The notes under the pieces: generated by a model
What the model was told of the DNA's origin: nothing
Databases searched by the model: none
The model's input: only the letters and a program-made list of their open reading frames with translations
Made by a program: the position numbers and the translations under genes
Shown: positions 19,777 to 28,688 of the stretch, one piece after another
Layout: every line of letters starts with the position of its first letter
How positions within the stretch are numbered: the stretch's first letter is position 1
Source: Serratia odorifera
GTDB taxonomy: Bacteria; Pseudomonadota; Gammaproteobacteria; Enterobacterales; Enterobacteriaceae
NCBI RefSeq assembly: GCF_900635445.1
Contig: NZ_LR134117.1
Span: 2,170,001-2,234,000 of the forward strand
DNA length: 64,000 nucleotides
Reading direction: 5' to 3'

Positions 19777-22614
19777 ATGTTGCCACTTTCAGCCCTCTTG
19801 CAGGCCCAGGCGCAGCAGATCGTTGAGCGTTTCCATGCTATCCAGGGCGCAGAGTTTACCCTTGGCGCGCATGAACAGCAGATCCTGGCGTCGAGCGATT
19901 TTATCAGCGATATGCTGCTCAGCCACCCGGAATGGCTGGATACTTTGCGCAGGCAGCCGCCGCAGCCGGACGAATGCCAGCATTACACCGCCTGGCTGCA
20001 AGACCTGCTGGAAGAAGTCCCTGATGAAGCAGCGCTGATGCGCACACTGCGCCTGTTCCGACGGGAAACCCTGGTGCGCATCGCCTGGGCGCAAGCGCAA
20101 AATCTCTGCAGCACCGAACAGACCTTGCGCCAGCTGAGCGCATTGGCGGAAACGCTGATCGTCAGCGCACGCGACTGGCTGTATCAAACCTGCTGTCGCG
20201 AATGGGGCACGCCGTGCAATGGCGAAGGCGTGCCGCAGCCGCTGCTGATCCTTGGCATGGGTAAACTGGGCGGCGGCGAACTGAACTTTTCTTCGGATAT
20301 CGATCTGATTTTCGCCTACCCGGAAAATGGCCAGACCGAAGGCGGTCGGCGCCAGCTGGATAACGCCCAATTCTTTACGCGCCTCGGTCAGCGGCTGATC
20401 AAAGCGCTGGATCAGCAAACCATCGACGGTTTTGTCTATCGCGTCGACATGCGCCTGCGGCCGTTTGGCGACAGCGGCCCGCTGGTGATGAGCTTTGCCG
20501 CACTGGAAGACTATTACCAGGAACAGGGGCGCGACTGGGAGCGCTACGCGATGGTCAAGGCGCGTCTGATGGGCGGGTTTGACGATGCATACAGCCAGGA
20601 GCTGCGCAAGATGCTGCGGCCGTTCGTGTTCCGCCGCTACATCGATTTCAGCGTGATCCAGTCGCTGCGCAATATGAAAGGCATGATTGCACGTGAAGTG
20701 CGGCGCCGTGGGCTAAAGGACAACATTAAGCTGGGAGCCGGCGGCATTCGCGAAATCGAATTTATCACCCAGGTGTTTCAATTGATCCGAGGCGGGCGCG
20801 AGCCAGCATTGCAGGGGCGGGCGCTGTTGCCGACGCTGCAGGCGGTGGGCGAACTGGGGCTGTTGCCACCCGAGCAGGTGGTGCAACTGAGCGACGGCTA
20901 TCTGTTCCTGCGTCGTCTGGAAAACCTGTTGCAGGCGATAGCCGATCAGCAAACCCAGACCCTGCCGCAGGATGCGCTCGATCAGGCGCGACTGGCCTGG
21001 GGCATGGGCGTTGCCGACTGGCCAACCCTGTTGCAACGTCTGGAGTACCATATGCAGGCGGTCAGGGCGGTGTTTGACCAGCTTATCGGCGACGACAGCC
21101 CCGATATCGGCGAAGATCCCCACTATCAGCATTATCACAGCCTGTGGCAGGATGCCCTGGAACAGCAGGAAATCGCACCGTTGACGCCGCATCTGGACGA
21201 CGAGGAGCGGAGCATGATGTTGCGCACCATCGCCGAATTCCGCCACGATGTGGACAAGCGTACCATCGGGCCGCGCGGGCGCGACGTGCTGGATCAACTG
21301 ATGCCGCGTTTGCTGGCGGCAGTCTGCCAGCGCAACGACGCGCCGACCGCGCTGGTGCGTCTGACGCAGCTGTTGTTGAGCATCGTCACCCGTACCACCT
21401 ATCTGGAGCTGCTGGTGGAGTATCAGGCGGCGCTCAGCCACCTGATTCGCCTGTGCGCGGCGTCGCCGATGGTGGCCAGCCAATTGGCGCGCTATCCGCT
21501 GCTGCTGGATGAACTGCTTGACCCGTCAACGCTCTACCAGCCGGTAGCACCGGATGCCTATCGCAGCGAGCTGCGGCAGTATTTGCTGCGAGTCCCGGAA
21601 GATGACGAAGAACAGCGTCTGGAGGCGCTGCGGCAGTTCAAGCAGGCGCAGCAGTTGCGCATTGCCGCCGGTGATATTGCCGAAGCGCTGCCGGTAATGA
21701 AAGTGAGCGATCACTTAACCTATCTGGCGGAGGCGATCATCGACGCCGTGGTACAACAGGCGTGGAACGATATGGTGGCACGCTATGGCCAGCCGACCCA
21801 CTTGCAAGAGCGTGAAGGTCGCGGGTTCGCGGTGATTGGCTACGGCAAGCTGGGCGGTTGGGAACTGGGCTACAGTTCCGATCTCGATCTGGTGTTCCTG
21901 CTGGATTGTCCGCCTGACGTGATGACCGACGGCGATCGTTGCATTGACGGCCGCCAGTTCTATCTGCGTTTGGCGCAGCGCGTGATGCACCTGTTCAGCA
22001 CCCGAACCTCGTCCGGCATTCTGTATGAGGTGGACGCACGTCTGCGGCCATCCGGCGCGGCCGGCATGCTGGTCAGCACCGTGGAGGCCTTTGCCGATTA
22101 TCAGCAGAACGAAGCCTGGACCTGGGAACACCAGGCATTGGTGCGGGCGCGTATCGTGTATGGCGATCCGGCACTGCATCAACGCTTCGATCAAATCCGC
22201 AGCCAGATCCTCTGCAAAACGCGCGTCGGCGCAACGTTGCAGCAGGAAGTGCGCGACATGCGCGAAAAAATGCGAAATCACCTCGGCAACAAGCAGCGCG
22301 AGCTGTTTGATATCAAAGCGGATGAGGGGGGGATAACGGATATCGAATTTATCGCCCAATATCTGGTCTTACGCTATGCCGCCGACGAACCGCGCCTGAC
22401 GCGCTGGTCCGATAACGTGCGGATTTTCGAGTTGATGGCCAATTACGACATCATGCCGGAAGACGAAGCGCGTGCGTTGACCCGCGCTTATGTCACCATG
22501 CGCGATGAAATTCATCACCTGGCGTTGCAGGAGCACTCCGGCAAAGTCAGCAGCGAACTGTTCACCGCCGAGCGCGCACAGGTGCGCGCCAGCTGGAGCC
22601 AGTGGCTGGGTTAG
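19777..22614 (+). CDS. glnE: Bifunctional glutamine synthetase adenylyltransferase/deadenylase
   Basis: 945 residues with two nucleotidyltransferase domains. The N-terminal deadenylase half has GMGKLGGGELNFSSDID (G160; metal Asp174, Asp176). The C-terminal adenylylase half has GYGKLGGWELGYSSDLD (G688; Asp702, Asp704). The enzyme adds or removes AMP on glutamine synthetase according to PII and glutamine. The frame is intact. Probably transcribed with ygiF. Confidence 0.97.
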   Translation: MLPLSALLQAQAQQIVERFHAIQGAEFTLGAHEQQILASSDFISDMLLSHPEWLDTLRRQPPQPDECQHYTAWLQDLLEEVPDEAALMRTLRLFRRETLVRIAWAQAQNLCSTEQTLRQLSALAETLIVSARDWLYQTCCREWGTPCNGEGVPQPLLILGMGKLGGGELNFSSDIDLIFAYPENGQTEGGRRQLDNAQFFTRLGQRLIKALDQQTIDGFVYRVDMRLRPFGDSGPLVMSFAALEDYYQEQGRDWERYAMVKARLMGGFDDAYSQELRKMLRPFVFRRYIDFSVIQSLRNMKGMIAREVRRRGLKDNIKLGAGGIREIEFITQVFQLIRGGREPALQGRALLPTLQAVGELGLLPPEQVVQLSDGYLFLRRLENLLQAIADQQTQTLPQDALDQARLAWGMGVADWPTLLQRLEYHMQAVRAVFDQLIGDDSPDIGEDPHYQHYHSLWQDALEQQEIAPLTPHLDDEERSMMLRTIAEFRHDVDKRTIGPRGRDVLDQLMPRLLAAVCQRNDAPTALVRLTQLLLSIVTRTTYLELLVEYQAALSHLIRLCAASPMVASQLARYPLLLDELLDPSTLYQPVAPDAYRSELRQYLLRVPEDDEEQRLEALRQFKQAQQLRIAAGDIAEALPVMKVSDHLTYLAEAIIDAVVQQAWNDMVARYGQPTHLQEREGRGFAVIGYGKLGGWELGYSSDLDLVFLLDCPPDVMTDGDRCIDGRQFYLRLAQRVMHLFSTRTSSGILYEVDARLRPSGAAGMLVSTVEAFADYQQNEAWTWEHQALVRARIVYGDPALHQRFDQIRSQILCKTRVGATLQQEVRDMREKMRNHLGNKQRELFDIKADEGGITDIEFIAQYLVLRYAADEPRLTRWSDNVRIFELMANYDIMPEDEARALTRAYVTMRDEIHHLALQEHSGKVSSELFTAERAQVRASWSQWLG

Positions 22615-22625
22615 ACACCAGGTTT

Positions 22626-22654
22626 TTGCTGGTATCAACGGCGTCTGTGATACT
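22626..22654 (+). promoter_or_regulatory. Candidate sigma-70 promoter of hldE
   Basis: TTGCTG (22626-22631), a 17-bp spacer and GATACT (22649-22654), 41 bp before the hldE ATG. Confidence 0.45.
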
Positions 22655-22694
22655 ATCGGCGCCATTAATTTTATGACCTGTTTGGAGTTATCGG

Positions 22695-24125
22695 ATGAAA
22701 GTTACACTGCCTGATTTTCGCCGCGCCGGTGTACTGGTGGTTGGTGACGTCATGTTGGATCGCTATTGGTATGGGCCGACCAGCCGTATTTCACCGGAAG
22801 CCCCGGTACCGGTGGTCAAGGTGGATACCATCGAAGAGCGTCCCGGCGGTGCGGCTAACGTCGCGATGAACATTGCCTCGCTGGGCGCCAACTCGCGCCT
22901 GGTGGGCCTGACCGGCATTGACGATGCGGCGCGTGCGCTGAGCGCCAAGCTCAACGAAGTCAACGTACGTTGTGACTTCGTGTCGGTACCGACGCATCCG
23001 ACCATCACCAAGCTGCGCGTGCTGTCTCGCAATCAGCAGCTTATTCGCCTTGATTTCGAAGAAGGTTTTTCCAACGTCGATCCACAGCCGATGCTGGAGC
23101 GCATTCAACTGGCGCTGCCGCAGATTGGCGCACTGGTGCTGTCCGATTACGCCAAGGGCGCGCTGAGCAAGGTGCAAGGCATGATCAAACTGGCGCGTGA
23201 CGCCGGGGTGCCGGTATTGATCGATCCCAAAGGCACCGATTTTGAACGCTACCGTGGCGCGACGCTGCTCACGCCAAACCTTTCGGAGTTTGAAGCGGTG
23301 GTGGGCCACTGCAAGGACGAAGCTGAGCTGGTGCAACGCGGCATGAAGCTGGTGGCTGATTTCGAGCTTTCCGCGCTGCTGGTGACGCGTTCGGAACATG
23401 GCATGACGCTGCTGCAACCGGGTCGTCCGCCGTTGCATCTGCCAACGCAGGCGCAGGAAGTGTTCGACGTGACCGGCGCCGGCGACACGGTGATTGGCGT
23501 ATTGGCCGCGGCGCTGGCCGCCGGCAATACGCTGGAAGAGTCGTGTTTCCTGGCAAACGCCGCCGCTGGCGTGGTGGTCGGCAAGCTGGGGACCTCCACC
23601 GTTTCGCCGATCGAGCTGGAAAATGCCATCCGTGGTCGAGCTGAAACCGGTTTTGGCGTGATGAGCGAAGCACAGTTGAAAGAGGCGGTGGCGCAGGCAC
23701 GCCAGCGCGGCGAAAAAGTGGTCATGACCAACGGTATCTTCGACATTCTGCATGCTGGTCACGTCTCTTACCTGGCCAATGCCCGCAAACTGGGCGATCG
23801 CCTGATCGTCGCGGTCAACAGCGATGCATCTACCAAGCGCCTGAAGGGCGAAACCCGCCCGGTAAATGCGTTGGAAAACCGCATGATCGTGCTGGGCGCG
23901 TTGGAGGCGGTCGATTGGGTGGTGCCGTTTGAAGAAGACACGCCACAGCGCCTGATCGCCGATATCCTGCCGGATCTGCTGGTGAAAGGCGGCGATTACA
24001 AACCGGAAGAGATTGCTGGCAGCGCTGAAGTGTGGGCCAACGGCGGCGACGTGAAAGTGCTGAACTTTGAAGATGGTCTGTCAACGACCAATATCATCAA
24101 AGCCATCAAGGACGGGCGCGGTTAA
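22695..24125 (+). CDS. hldE: Bifunctional heptose-7-P kinase / heptose-1-P adenylyltransferase
   Basis: 476 residues, making ADP-heptose for the LPS inner core. The N-terminal PfkB-fold kinase (1 to about 318) has GGAANVAMN and DVTGAGD (258-264, catalytic Asp264). The C-terminal nucleotidyltransferase (about 340-476) has the HAGH motif (353-356) in TNGIFDILHAGHVSYL. Full length and intact. The loss of such a gene gives a deep-rough phenotype in related bacteria. Confidence 0.97.
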   Translation: MKVTLPDFRRAGVLVVGDVMLDRYWYGPTSRISPEAPVPVVKVDTIEERPGGAANVAMNIASLGANSRLVGLTGIDDAARALSAKLNEVNVRCDFVSVPTHPTITKLRVLSRNQQLIRLDFEEGFSNVDPQPMLERIQLALPQIGALVLSDYAKGALSKVQGMIKLARDAGVPVLIDPKGTDFERYRGATLLTPNLSEFEAVVGHCKDEAELVQRGMKLVADFELSALLVTRSEHGMTLLQPGRPPLHLPTQAQEVFDVTGAGDTVIGVLAAALAAGNTLEESCFLANAAAGVVVGKLGTSTVSPIELENAIRGRAETGFGVMSEAQLKEAVAQARQRGEKVVMTNGIFDILHAGHVSYLANARKLGDRLIVAVNSDASTKRLKGETRPVNALENRMIVLGALEAVDWVVPFEEDTPQRLIADILPDLLVKGGDYKPEEIAGSAEVWANGGDVKVLNFEDGLSTTNIIKAIKDGRG

Positions 24126-24191
24126 TCACGCCGCTGCAACGAGAACATCTTGCGTGGGCGTGCCTGACGCCCCTGATTGCGGTGGTTGCCA

Positions 24192-25427
24192 GTGAGTGGA
24201 TTAAAACAGGAACTGGGGTTGGCGCAGGGAGTGGGCCTGTTGTCCACCTCGCTGCTCGGCACCGGGGTGTTTGCCGTGCCGGCGTTAGCGGCCCAGCTGG
24301 CGCAGGGGGATAGCCTGTGGGCCTGGCCGCTGCTGATTGCATTGGTGTTCCCGATTGCCATCGCCTTTGCCGCGTTAGGACGTCACTTCCCCAGCGCCGG
24401 CGGTGCGGCGCATTTTGTCGGTATGGCGTTTGGTCCGCGTATGGCCAAGGTCACCGCCTGGCTGTTCCTGTCGGTGATCCCGGTGGGTTTGCCCGCCGCC
24501 TTGCAAATCGCCGCCGGTTTCTGGCAGGCAACGCTCGGGTGGAGTGCCAACGGCCTGCTGCTGGTGCAAATCGCCACGCTGATGGCCATCTGGTTGCTCG
24601 GTACCCGCAGCGCCGGCTCCAGCGCTAATATTCAAACCCTGATCGCGATCCTGGTGGTGGCTCTGGTGGCTGCCATCTGGTGGAAAGGTGGGATCAGACC
24701 GGCGCATATTCCTTGGCCGGCGCTCGATGAGATTTCTCCTCCCAAGCTGTTTCATGCCCTGGCGGTGATGTTCTGGTGCTTCGTCGGACTGGAGGCCTTT
24801 GCGCATCTGGCGACGGAGTTTCGCCAGCCGGAACGCGACTTCCCGCGCGCTTTGCTGCTGGGTCTGCTGGTGGCCGGCCTGGTGTACTGGGGCTGTACCG
24901 TCGCGGTGCTGCACTTTCACGCCTACGGTGAGCACCAGGCGGCTGCGGCCTCGCTGCCCGCTATCGTGGTGCAGCTGTTTGGCCAGCATGCGCTGTGGAT
25001 TGCCTGCGTGATCGGTTATCTGGCCTGTTTCGCCAGCGTGAATATCTATACCCAGAGTTTTGCCCGGCTGGTGTGGTCGCAGGCGCAGAGCAAGCCCGGC
25101 AGCGCCTTGGCGCAATTGTCCGCCGGACAGGCACCGGTCAATGCGCTCAGCGCAGTGGTGGGCAGCTGCTTGCTGTTTACCTTGCTGATCTACGCGCTTG
25201 ATTTGCCGCTGGACACGCTGCTGGTGTACGCCAACGGAATCTTCGTGCTGATTTATCTGCTGTGCATGCTGGCGGGCTGCCGCATTTTATTGGGCCGTTC
25301 GCGCTGGATGGCGGCGGTTGGCACGCTGCTGTGCCTGCTGTTGCTGGTGATTATCGGCTGGAAAAGTCTCTACGCGCTGGCGATGTTGGTGCTGATTTGG
25401 CTGGTGTTGCCGCGCGGCAAGGCGTAA
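24192..25427 (+). CDS. yjeH: L-methionine/branched-chain amino acid exporter (APC family)
   Basis: A 411-residue polytopic protein with about 11-12 membrane segments, beginning MSGLKQELGLAQGVGLLSTSLLGTGVFAVPAL, almost the same as E. coli YjeH. E. coli YjeH exports methionine and branched-chain amino acids. The start is a GTG at 24192 (E. coli has MSGLKQELG too). It lies 67 nt after hldE on the same strand; in E. coli the gene maps elsewhere, so the position is lineage-specific. Confidence 0.88.
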   Translation: MSGLKQELGLAQGVGLLSTSLLGTGVFAVPALAAQLAQGDSLWAWPLLIALVFPIAIAFAALGRHFPSAGGAAHFVGMAFGPRMAKVTAWLFLSVIPVGLPAALQIAAGFWQATLGWSANGLLLVQIATLMAIWLLGTRSAGSSANIQTLIAILVVALVAAIWWKGGIRPAHIPWPALDEISPPKLFHALAVMFWCFVGLEAFAHLATEFRQPERDFPRALLLGLLVAGLVYWGCTVAVLHFHAYGEHQAAAASLPAIVVQLFGQHALWIACVIGYLACFASVNIYTQSFARLVWSQAQSKPGSALAQLSAGQAPVNALSAVVGSCLLFTLLIYALDLPLDTLLVYANGIFVLIYLLCMLAGCRILLGRSRWMAAVGTLLCLLLLVIIGWKSLYALAMLVLIWLVLPRGKA

Positions 25428-25435
25428 GAAATACA

Positions 25436-25457
25436 GGGCTGAACCGGCGTTCAGCCC
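25436..25457. terminator. Perfect inverted repeat between convergent yjeH and ubiK
   Basis: GGGCTGAA-CCGGCG-TTCAGCCC, an 8-bp perfect stem without a T-tract on either side. Position suggests a weak bidirectional terminator. Confidence 0.45.
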
Positions 25458-25473
25458 CGATCCGGCAAGCGAT

Positions 25474-25743
25474 TTATTCTTCTTCCTGCTTTGGCGTGCC
25501 GGTCTGCTTGCTTTCCAGCTCGGCCAGACGCTGCTCCAGCAGAGCCAGTTTTTCGCGCGTGCGCAGCAGAACCTGAGTCTGTACGTCAAACTCTTCGCGA
25601 TTGACCAGGTCCAGGCGGGTCAGCTGCGCTTGCAGCACCTGACGGATTTTCTTTTCTACGTCTTCCCCGAATTCACGGACACCCTTGGGCATGGATTCAT
25701 GTACCTGGCGTGCGATCTGTTCAATTTTTTTCGGGTCAATCAT
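25474..25743 (-). CDS. ubiK: Ubiquinone biosynthesis accessory factor UbiK
   Basis: 89 residues (YqiC, BMFP family). An amphipathic N-terminal helix is followed by a C-terminal coiled coil (LLRTREKLALLEQRLAELESK) that trimerises. It interacts with UbiJ and promotes aerobic ubiquinone synthesis at the membrane. Divergent from ribB. Confidence 0.93.
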   Translation of the reverse strand: MIDPKKIEQIARQVHESMPKGVREFGEDVEKKIRQVLQAQLTRLDLVNREEFDVQTQVLLRTREKLALLEQRLAELESKQTGTPKQEEE

Positions 25744-25891
25744 GGCGTATCCCTTTCAGAATGTAATGGCTGTTGCCTAGTGTAATGCGAGTTGCCCGCT
25801 GGATAAACTAACTTTCACCTTGCCGATATGCATGATAAGTGCACGCTTTGCCAATTGCCTCGGATAATCATTAGCGTTATAGTCATAACGC

Positions 25892-26050
25892 TTATTCTCA
25901 GGGCGGGGTGAAAGTCCCCACCGGCGGTAAATCATCTTCTACGGTGAAAGCCCGCGAGCGCTCAGCCAGCCTTTGGGTCGGTTAGAGGTCAGCAGATCCG
26001 GTGTAATTCCGGGGCCGACGGTTATAGTCCGGATGGGAGAGAGTAACGGT
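25892..26050 (+). promoter_or_regulatory. FMN riboswitch (RFN element)
   Basis: Conserved RFN blocks are present in order: CTCAGGGCGGGGTGAAAGTCCCCACCGGCGGTAAAT (25897 on), GCCCGCGAGCG, GGTCAGCAGATCCGGTG, TTCCGGGGCCGACGGTTATAGTCCGGATGGGAGAGAGTAACG. It is about 105 nt before ribB. A short CGGGC-TTAC-GCCCG hairpin follows (26058 on) and may be part of the switch. FMN binding should lower ribB expression. Confidence 0.95.
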
Positions 26051-26155
26051 AACTGCCGGGCTTACGCCCGCTTGCGTTATTTTTGGCTATCTCTACGCCA
26101 CTCCTCAAGATCGCCCTGGTTCTGGTAATCCATAAATTTAATGAGGTTTTTTACC

Positions 26156-26809
26156 ATGAATCAGACGCTACTTTCAGACTTCGGCACGCCGGTAGAACGC
26201 GTTGAACGCGCGTTGGACGCATTGCGCAATGGGCGCGGCGTTATGGTGCTTGATGATGAAAATCGTGAAAACGAAGGTGACATGATCTTCGCCGCCGAAA
26301 CCATGACCGTGGAGCAGATGGCGCTGACCATTCGCCACGGCAGCGGCATCGTTTGCCTGTGTCTCACCGAAGAACGCCGTCAGCAGCTTGAGCTGCCAAT
26401 GATGGTGACCAACAACTCCAGCCAGTTCCAGACCGCCTTCACCGTGACCATTGAAGCGGCGCAGGGCGTTACCACCGGCGTTTCCGCCGCAGACCGCCTG
26501 ACTACCATTCGTGCGGCAATTGCCGACAATGCCAAACCGAGCGATCTGAACCGCCCGGGCCACGTGTTCCCGTTGCGCGCACAGCCGGGTGGCGTGCTGA
26601 GTCGTCGTGGCCACACCGAAGCGACCATCGATATGGTGGCGCTGGCCGGTTTTAAACCCGCTGGCGTACTCTGTGAACTGACCAACGATGATGGCACCAT
26701 GGCGCATGCGCCGGAAGTGATCGCGTTCGCCAAGCAGCACGAGATGCCGGTGCTGACCATCGAAGATCTGGTGGCCTACCGCCAGATGCACGAAAAGCAG
26801 GCGAGCTGA
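26156..26809 (+). CDS. ribB: 3,4-dihydroxy-2-butanone-4-phosphate synthase
   Basis: A 217-residue monofunctional RibB, without the GTP cyclohydrolase II fusion. It converts ribulose-5-P to the four-carbon unit of riboflavin plus formate. DDENRENEGDMIFAAE (catalytic acidic loop), RHGSGIVC and GHTEATIDM are present. The start at ATG 26156 (MNQTLLSDFGTP) matches E. coli. Controlled by the upstream FMN riboswitch. Confidence 0.96.
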   Translation: MNQTLLSDFGTPVERVERALDALRNGRGVMVLDDENRENEGDMIFAAETMTVEQMALTIRHGSGIVCLCLTEERRQQLELPMMVTNNSSQFQTAFTVTIEAAQGVTTGVSAADRLTTIRAAIADNAKPSDLNRPGHVFPLRAQPGGVLSRRGHTEATIDMVALAGFKPAGVLCELTNDDGTMAHAPEVIAFAKQHEMPVLTIEDLVAYRQMHEKQAS

Positions 26810-26856
26810 TGTTCTGCCAGGGTGTTGCGTGCGACACCTGTGGCCGATAGGCAGAT

Positions 26857-26886
26857 AAAAAAGGCTGAACCTGGTTCAGCCTTTTT
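26857..26886. terminator. Bidirectional terminator ribB / zupT
   Basis: GGCTGAAC-CTG-GTTCAGCC, an 8-bp perfect stem, flanked by six A and five T. Confidence 0.88.
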
Positions 26887-26898
26887 GCATTTTTAGCA

Positions 26899-27668
26899 TT
26901 AACCGATGCCGCCGCTTTGCAGCAGCGTCAGGCTAAAAACCCATCACTGCCATACCGCACAATACGCCGTAACTGGGGTTATTATGCGGATCGATCTCTT
27001 TTGCCAGTGGCATCAGTTCATCTACCGACAAGGCCACCATAATGCCGGCCACCGCCGCCATGATTGAGGCCATCACCACCGGGGAAATCATCGGGCCAAG
27101 CAGCACAAACGCCAGTACCCCGCCGAGAATTTCTGCCAACCCCGATATTCCCGACCAGAACAGCGCTTTGGTTTTTTGACCCGGTAGCGGCGTACACCGG
27201 CCCGGCCACCGCCAGACCTTCGGGAATGTTATGCATGGCAACGGCTAACGCGATGCCCATGCCCAGTTCCAGATCGGCGCTGGCGGTGACGAAGGTGGCA
27301 ATGCCCTCCGGGAAGTTATGCAGACTGATGCCGAGCGTCAGCAGGATCGCGGTGCGCTTCAGATTGAGCGGTTTGAGCGGCTTCTGCACCAGATCCTGCG
27401 GGTGCTGGTGCGGCAACATGCGATCGAGCGCAAAATACCCCAGCAGGCCGAACATGAACATCCCATAGCCCAGCATTGGCGACATGCCCGGCGTATGCAG
27501 CGCGGCAGGCAGCATTTCCATTAGAGAAATCAACAGCATAATCCCGGCGGCGAAACCGAGGGCAAACGCCAGCAGCCGGTTGGAGGGCTTCTGTCCGATG
27601 ATGCCGAACAGCGCGCCTACGAAGGTTGCACCACCGGCCAGCAGAGTCAAAATCAGCGGTACCGACAT
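26899..27668 (-). CDS. zupT: Zinc/divalent metal transporter ZupT, ZIP family (two frame breaks)
   Basis: About 255 residues after correction (E. coli 257), with eight predicted membrane segments. The metal-site helices SLHNFPEGIATF and AMHNIPEGLAVA are intact. An extra T in 27172-27177 breaks the frame at ATGSK-TKALFWSG. An extra A in 26935-26939 creates a false stop after MGF; removing it extends the protein through SLTLLQSGGIG to the TAA at 26901-26899. ZupT imports Zn2+ and also Fe2+, Mn2+ and Co2+. A Fur-like box lies just upstream. Confidence 0.92.
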
Positions 27669-27681
27669 CGTGGTCCTCTAT

Positions 27682-27700
27682 GCTAATGATAATTATTCAT
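27682..27700. promoter_or_regulatory. Fur-like box upstream of zupT
   Basis: The 19-mer from 27682 matches the Fur consensus GATAATGATAATCATTATC at 14 of 19 positions, including an exact TAATGATAAT. It is 14 bp before the zupT start on its upstream side. ZIP transporters of this type carry iron, so Fur control is plausible but unproven. Confidence 0.5.
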
Positions 27701-27874
27701 ATTCTGATACTAACAGAGTAAAGGTATAAATCGAGTGGATTTGCCTGATTGTTCTTATTGATTTAACCGTTCAAATTTCTTGAATATCTTCATCACGCTT
27801 ATCCGACTGTGTCGCGCTGACAAACGGCGTAAGGTAGTCAGCAGTAACGTTGAACCTTCAGCAAAGGATAAGTT

Positions 27875-28657
27875 ATGACCACTTCTCGCATGCCTGCTCT
27901 GTTCCTCGGCCATGGTAGCCCGATGAACGTATTGGAAGAAAACCGCTATACCGCAGCGTGGCGCCAACTGGGCGAAACGCTGCCGCGGCCGAAGGCAATT
28001 CTGGCGATCTCTGCCCATTGGTATACCCGCGGTACTGCGGTAACGGCGATGGAATTTCCCAAAACCATTCACGATTTTGGCGGTTTCCCGCAGGCGCTGT
28101 TTGATACGCAATACCCAGCGCCGGGTTCACCGGCGTTGGCTGCGCAGGTGCAACAGTTGCTGGCACCGACCACGGTCACGGCCGATACCGGCGAATGGGG
28201 GCTCGACCATGGCAGTTGGGGAGTGTTGATCAAGATGTATCCGCAAGCGGATATTCCGGTGGTGCAATTGAGCATCGACGGTACGCAACCGGCGGAATAT
28301 CACTTTGAACTGGGCAGGAAACTGGCGGCGCTGCGTGAGCAGGGGGTGATGATGGTGGCCAGCGGCAACGTGGTGCATAATTTGAGAAAGGTGAAATGGC
28401 AGGGCGACACCAGCCCGTACCCGTGGGCCGAGTCGTTTAATCGCTATGTGCGAGACAACCTGACCTACCGGGGCGAACACCATCCTCTGGTGAATTTTAT
28501 GCAGCACGAGGGGGCGGCGCTGTCCAACCCGACGCCGGAACACTATCTGCCGTTGCTGTACGTGCTGGGCAGTTGGAACGGTGAGGAGCCGATTGGCGTA
28601 CCGATTGACGGCCTGGAAATGGGCGCGTTGAGTATGCTGTCGGTGCAGGTGGGCTAA
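27875..28657 (+). CDS. ygiD: 4,5-DOPA dioxygenase extradiol-like protein
   Basis: 260 residues, LigB-type extradiol dioxygenase family. Metal-ligand motifs include LFLGHGSPMN near the N-terminus, ISAHWY, and GNVVHNLR further on. E. coli YgiD cleaves L-DOPA to 4,5-seco-DOPA, giving betalamic or muscaflavin-type products; the natural role is unclear. Adjacent to zupT and ygiC as in E. coli. Confidence 0.92.
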   Translation: MTTSRMPALFLGHGSPMNVLEENRYTAAWRQLGETLPRPKAILAISAHWYTRGTAVTAMEFPKTIHDFGGFPQALFDTQYPAPGSPALAAQVQQLLAPTTVTADTGEWGLDHGSWGVLIKMYPQADIPVVQLSIDGTQPAEYHFELGRKLAALREQGVMMVASGNVVHNLRKVKWQGDTSPYPWAESFNRYVRDNLTYRGEHHPLVNFMQHEGAALSNPTPEHYLPLLYVLGSWNGEEPIGVPIDGLEMGALSMLSVQVG

Positions 28658-28686
28658 AACAATGCCAGCGTATCGCTGGCATTGTT
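28658..28686. terminator. Long perfect hairpin between ygiD and ygiC
   Basis: AACAATGCCAGCG-TAT-CGCTGGCATTGTT is a 13-bp perfect stem. It starts right after the ygiD stop and ends 2 bp before the ygiC stop on the other strand. There is no T-run, so it may act as a 3'-end stabiliser as well as a terminator. Confidence 0.65.
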
Positions 28687-28688
28687 GG

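Noticed and set aside
22791..23762. 323-codon open frame antisense to hldE (and similar ones opposite rpoD, dnaG, glnE)
   Set aside because: Codon-bias shadows of intact core genes; no start signals or recognisable motifs.
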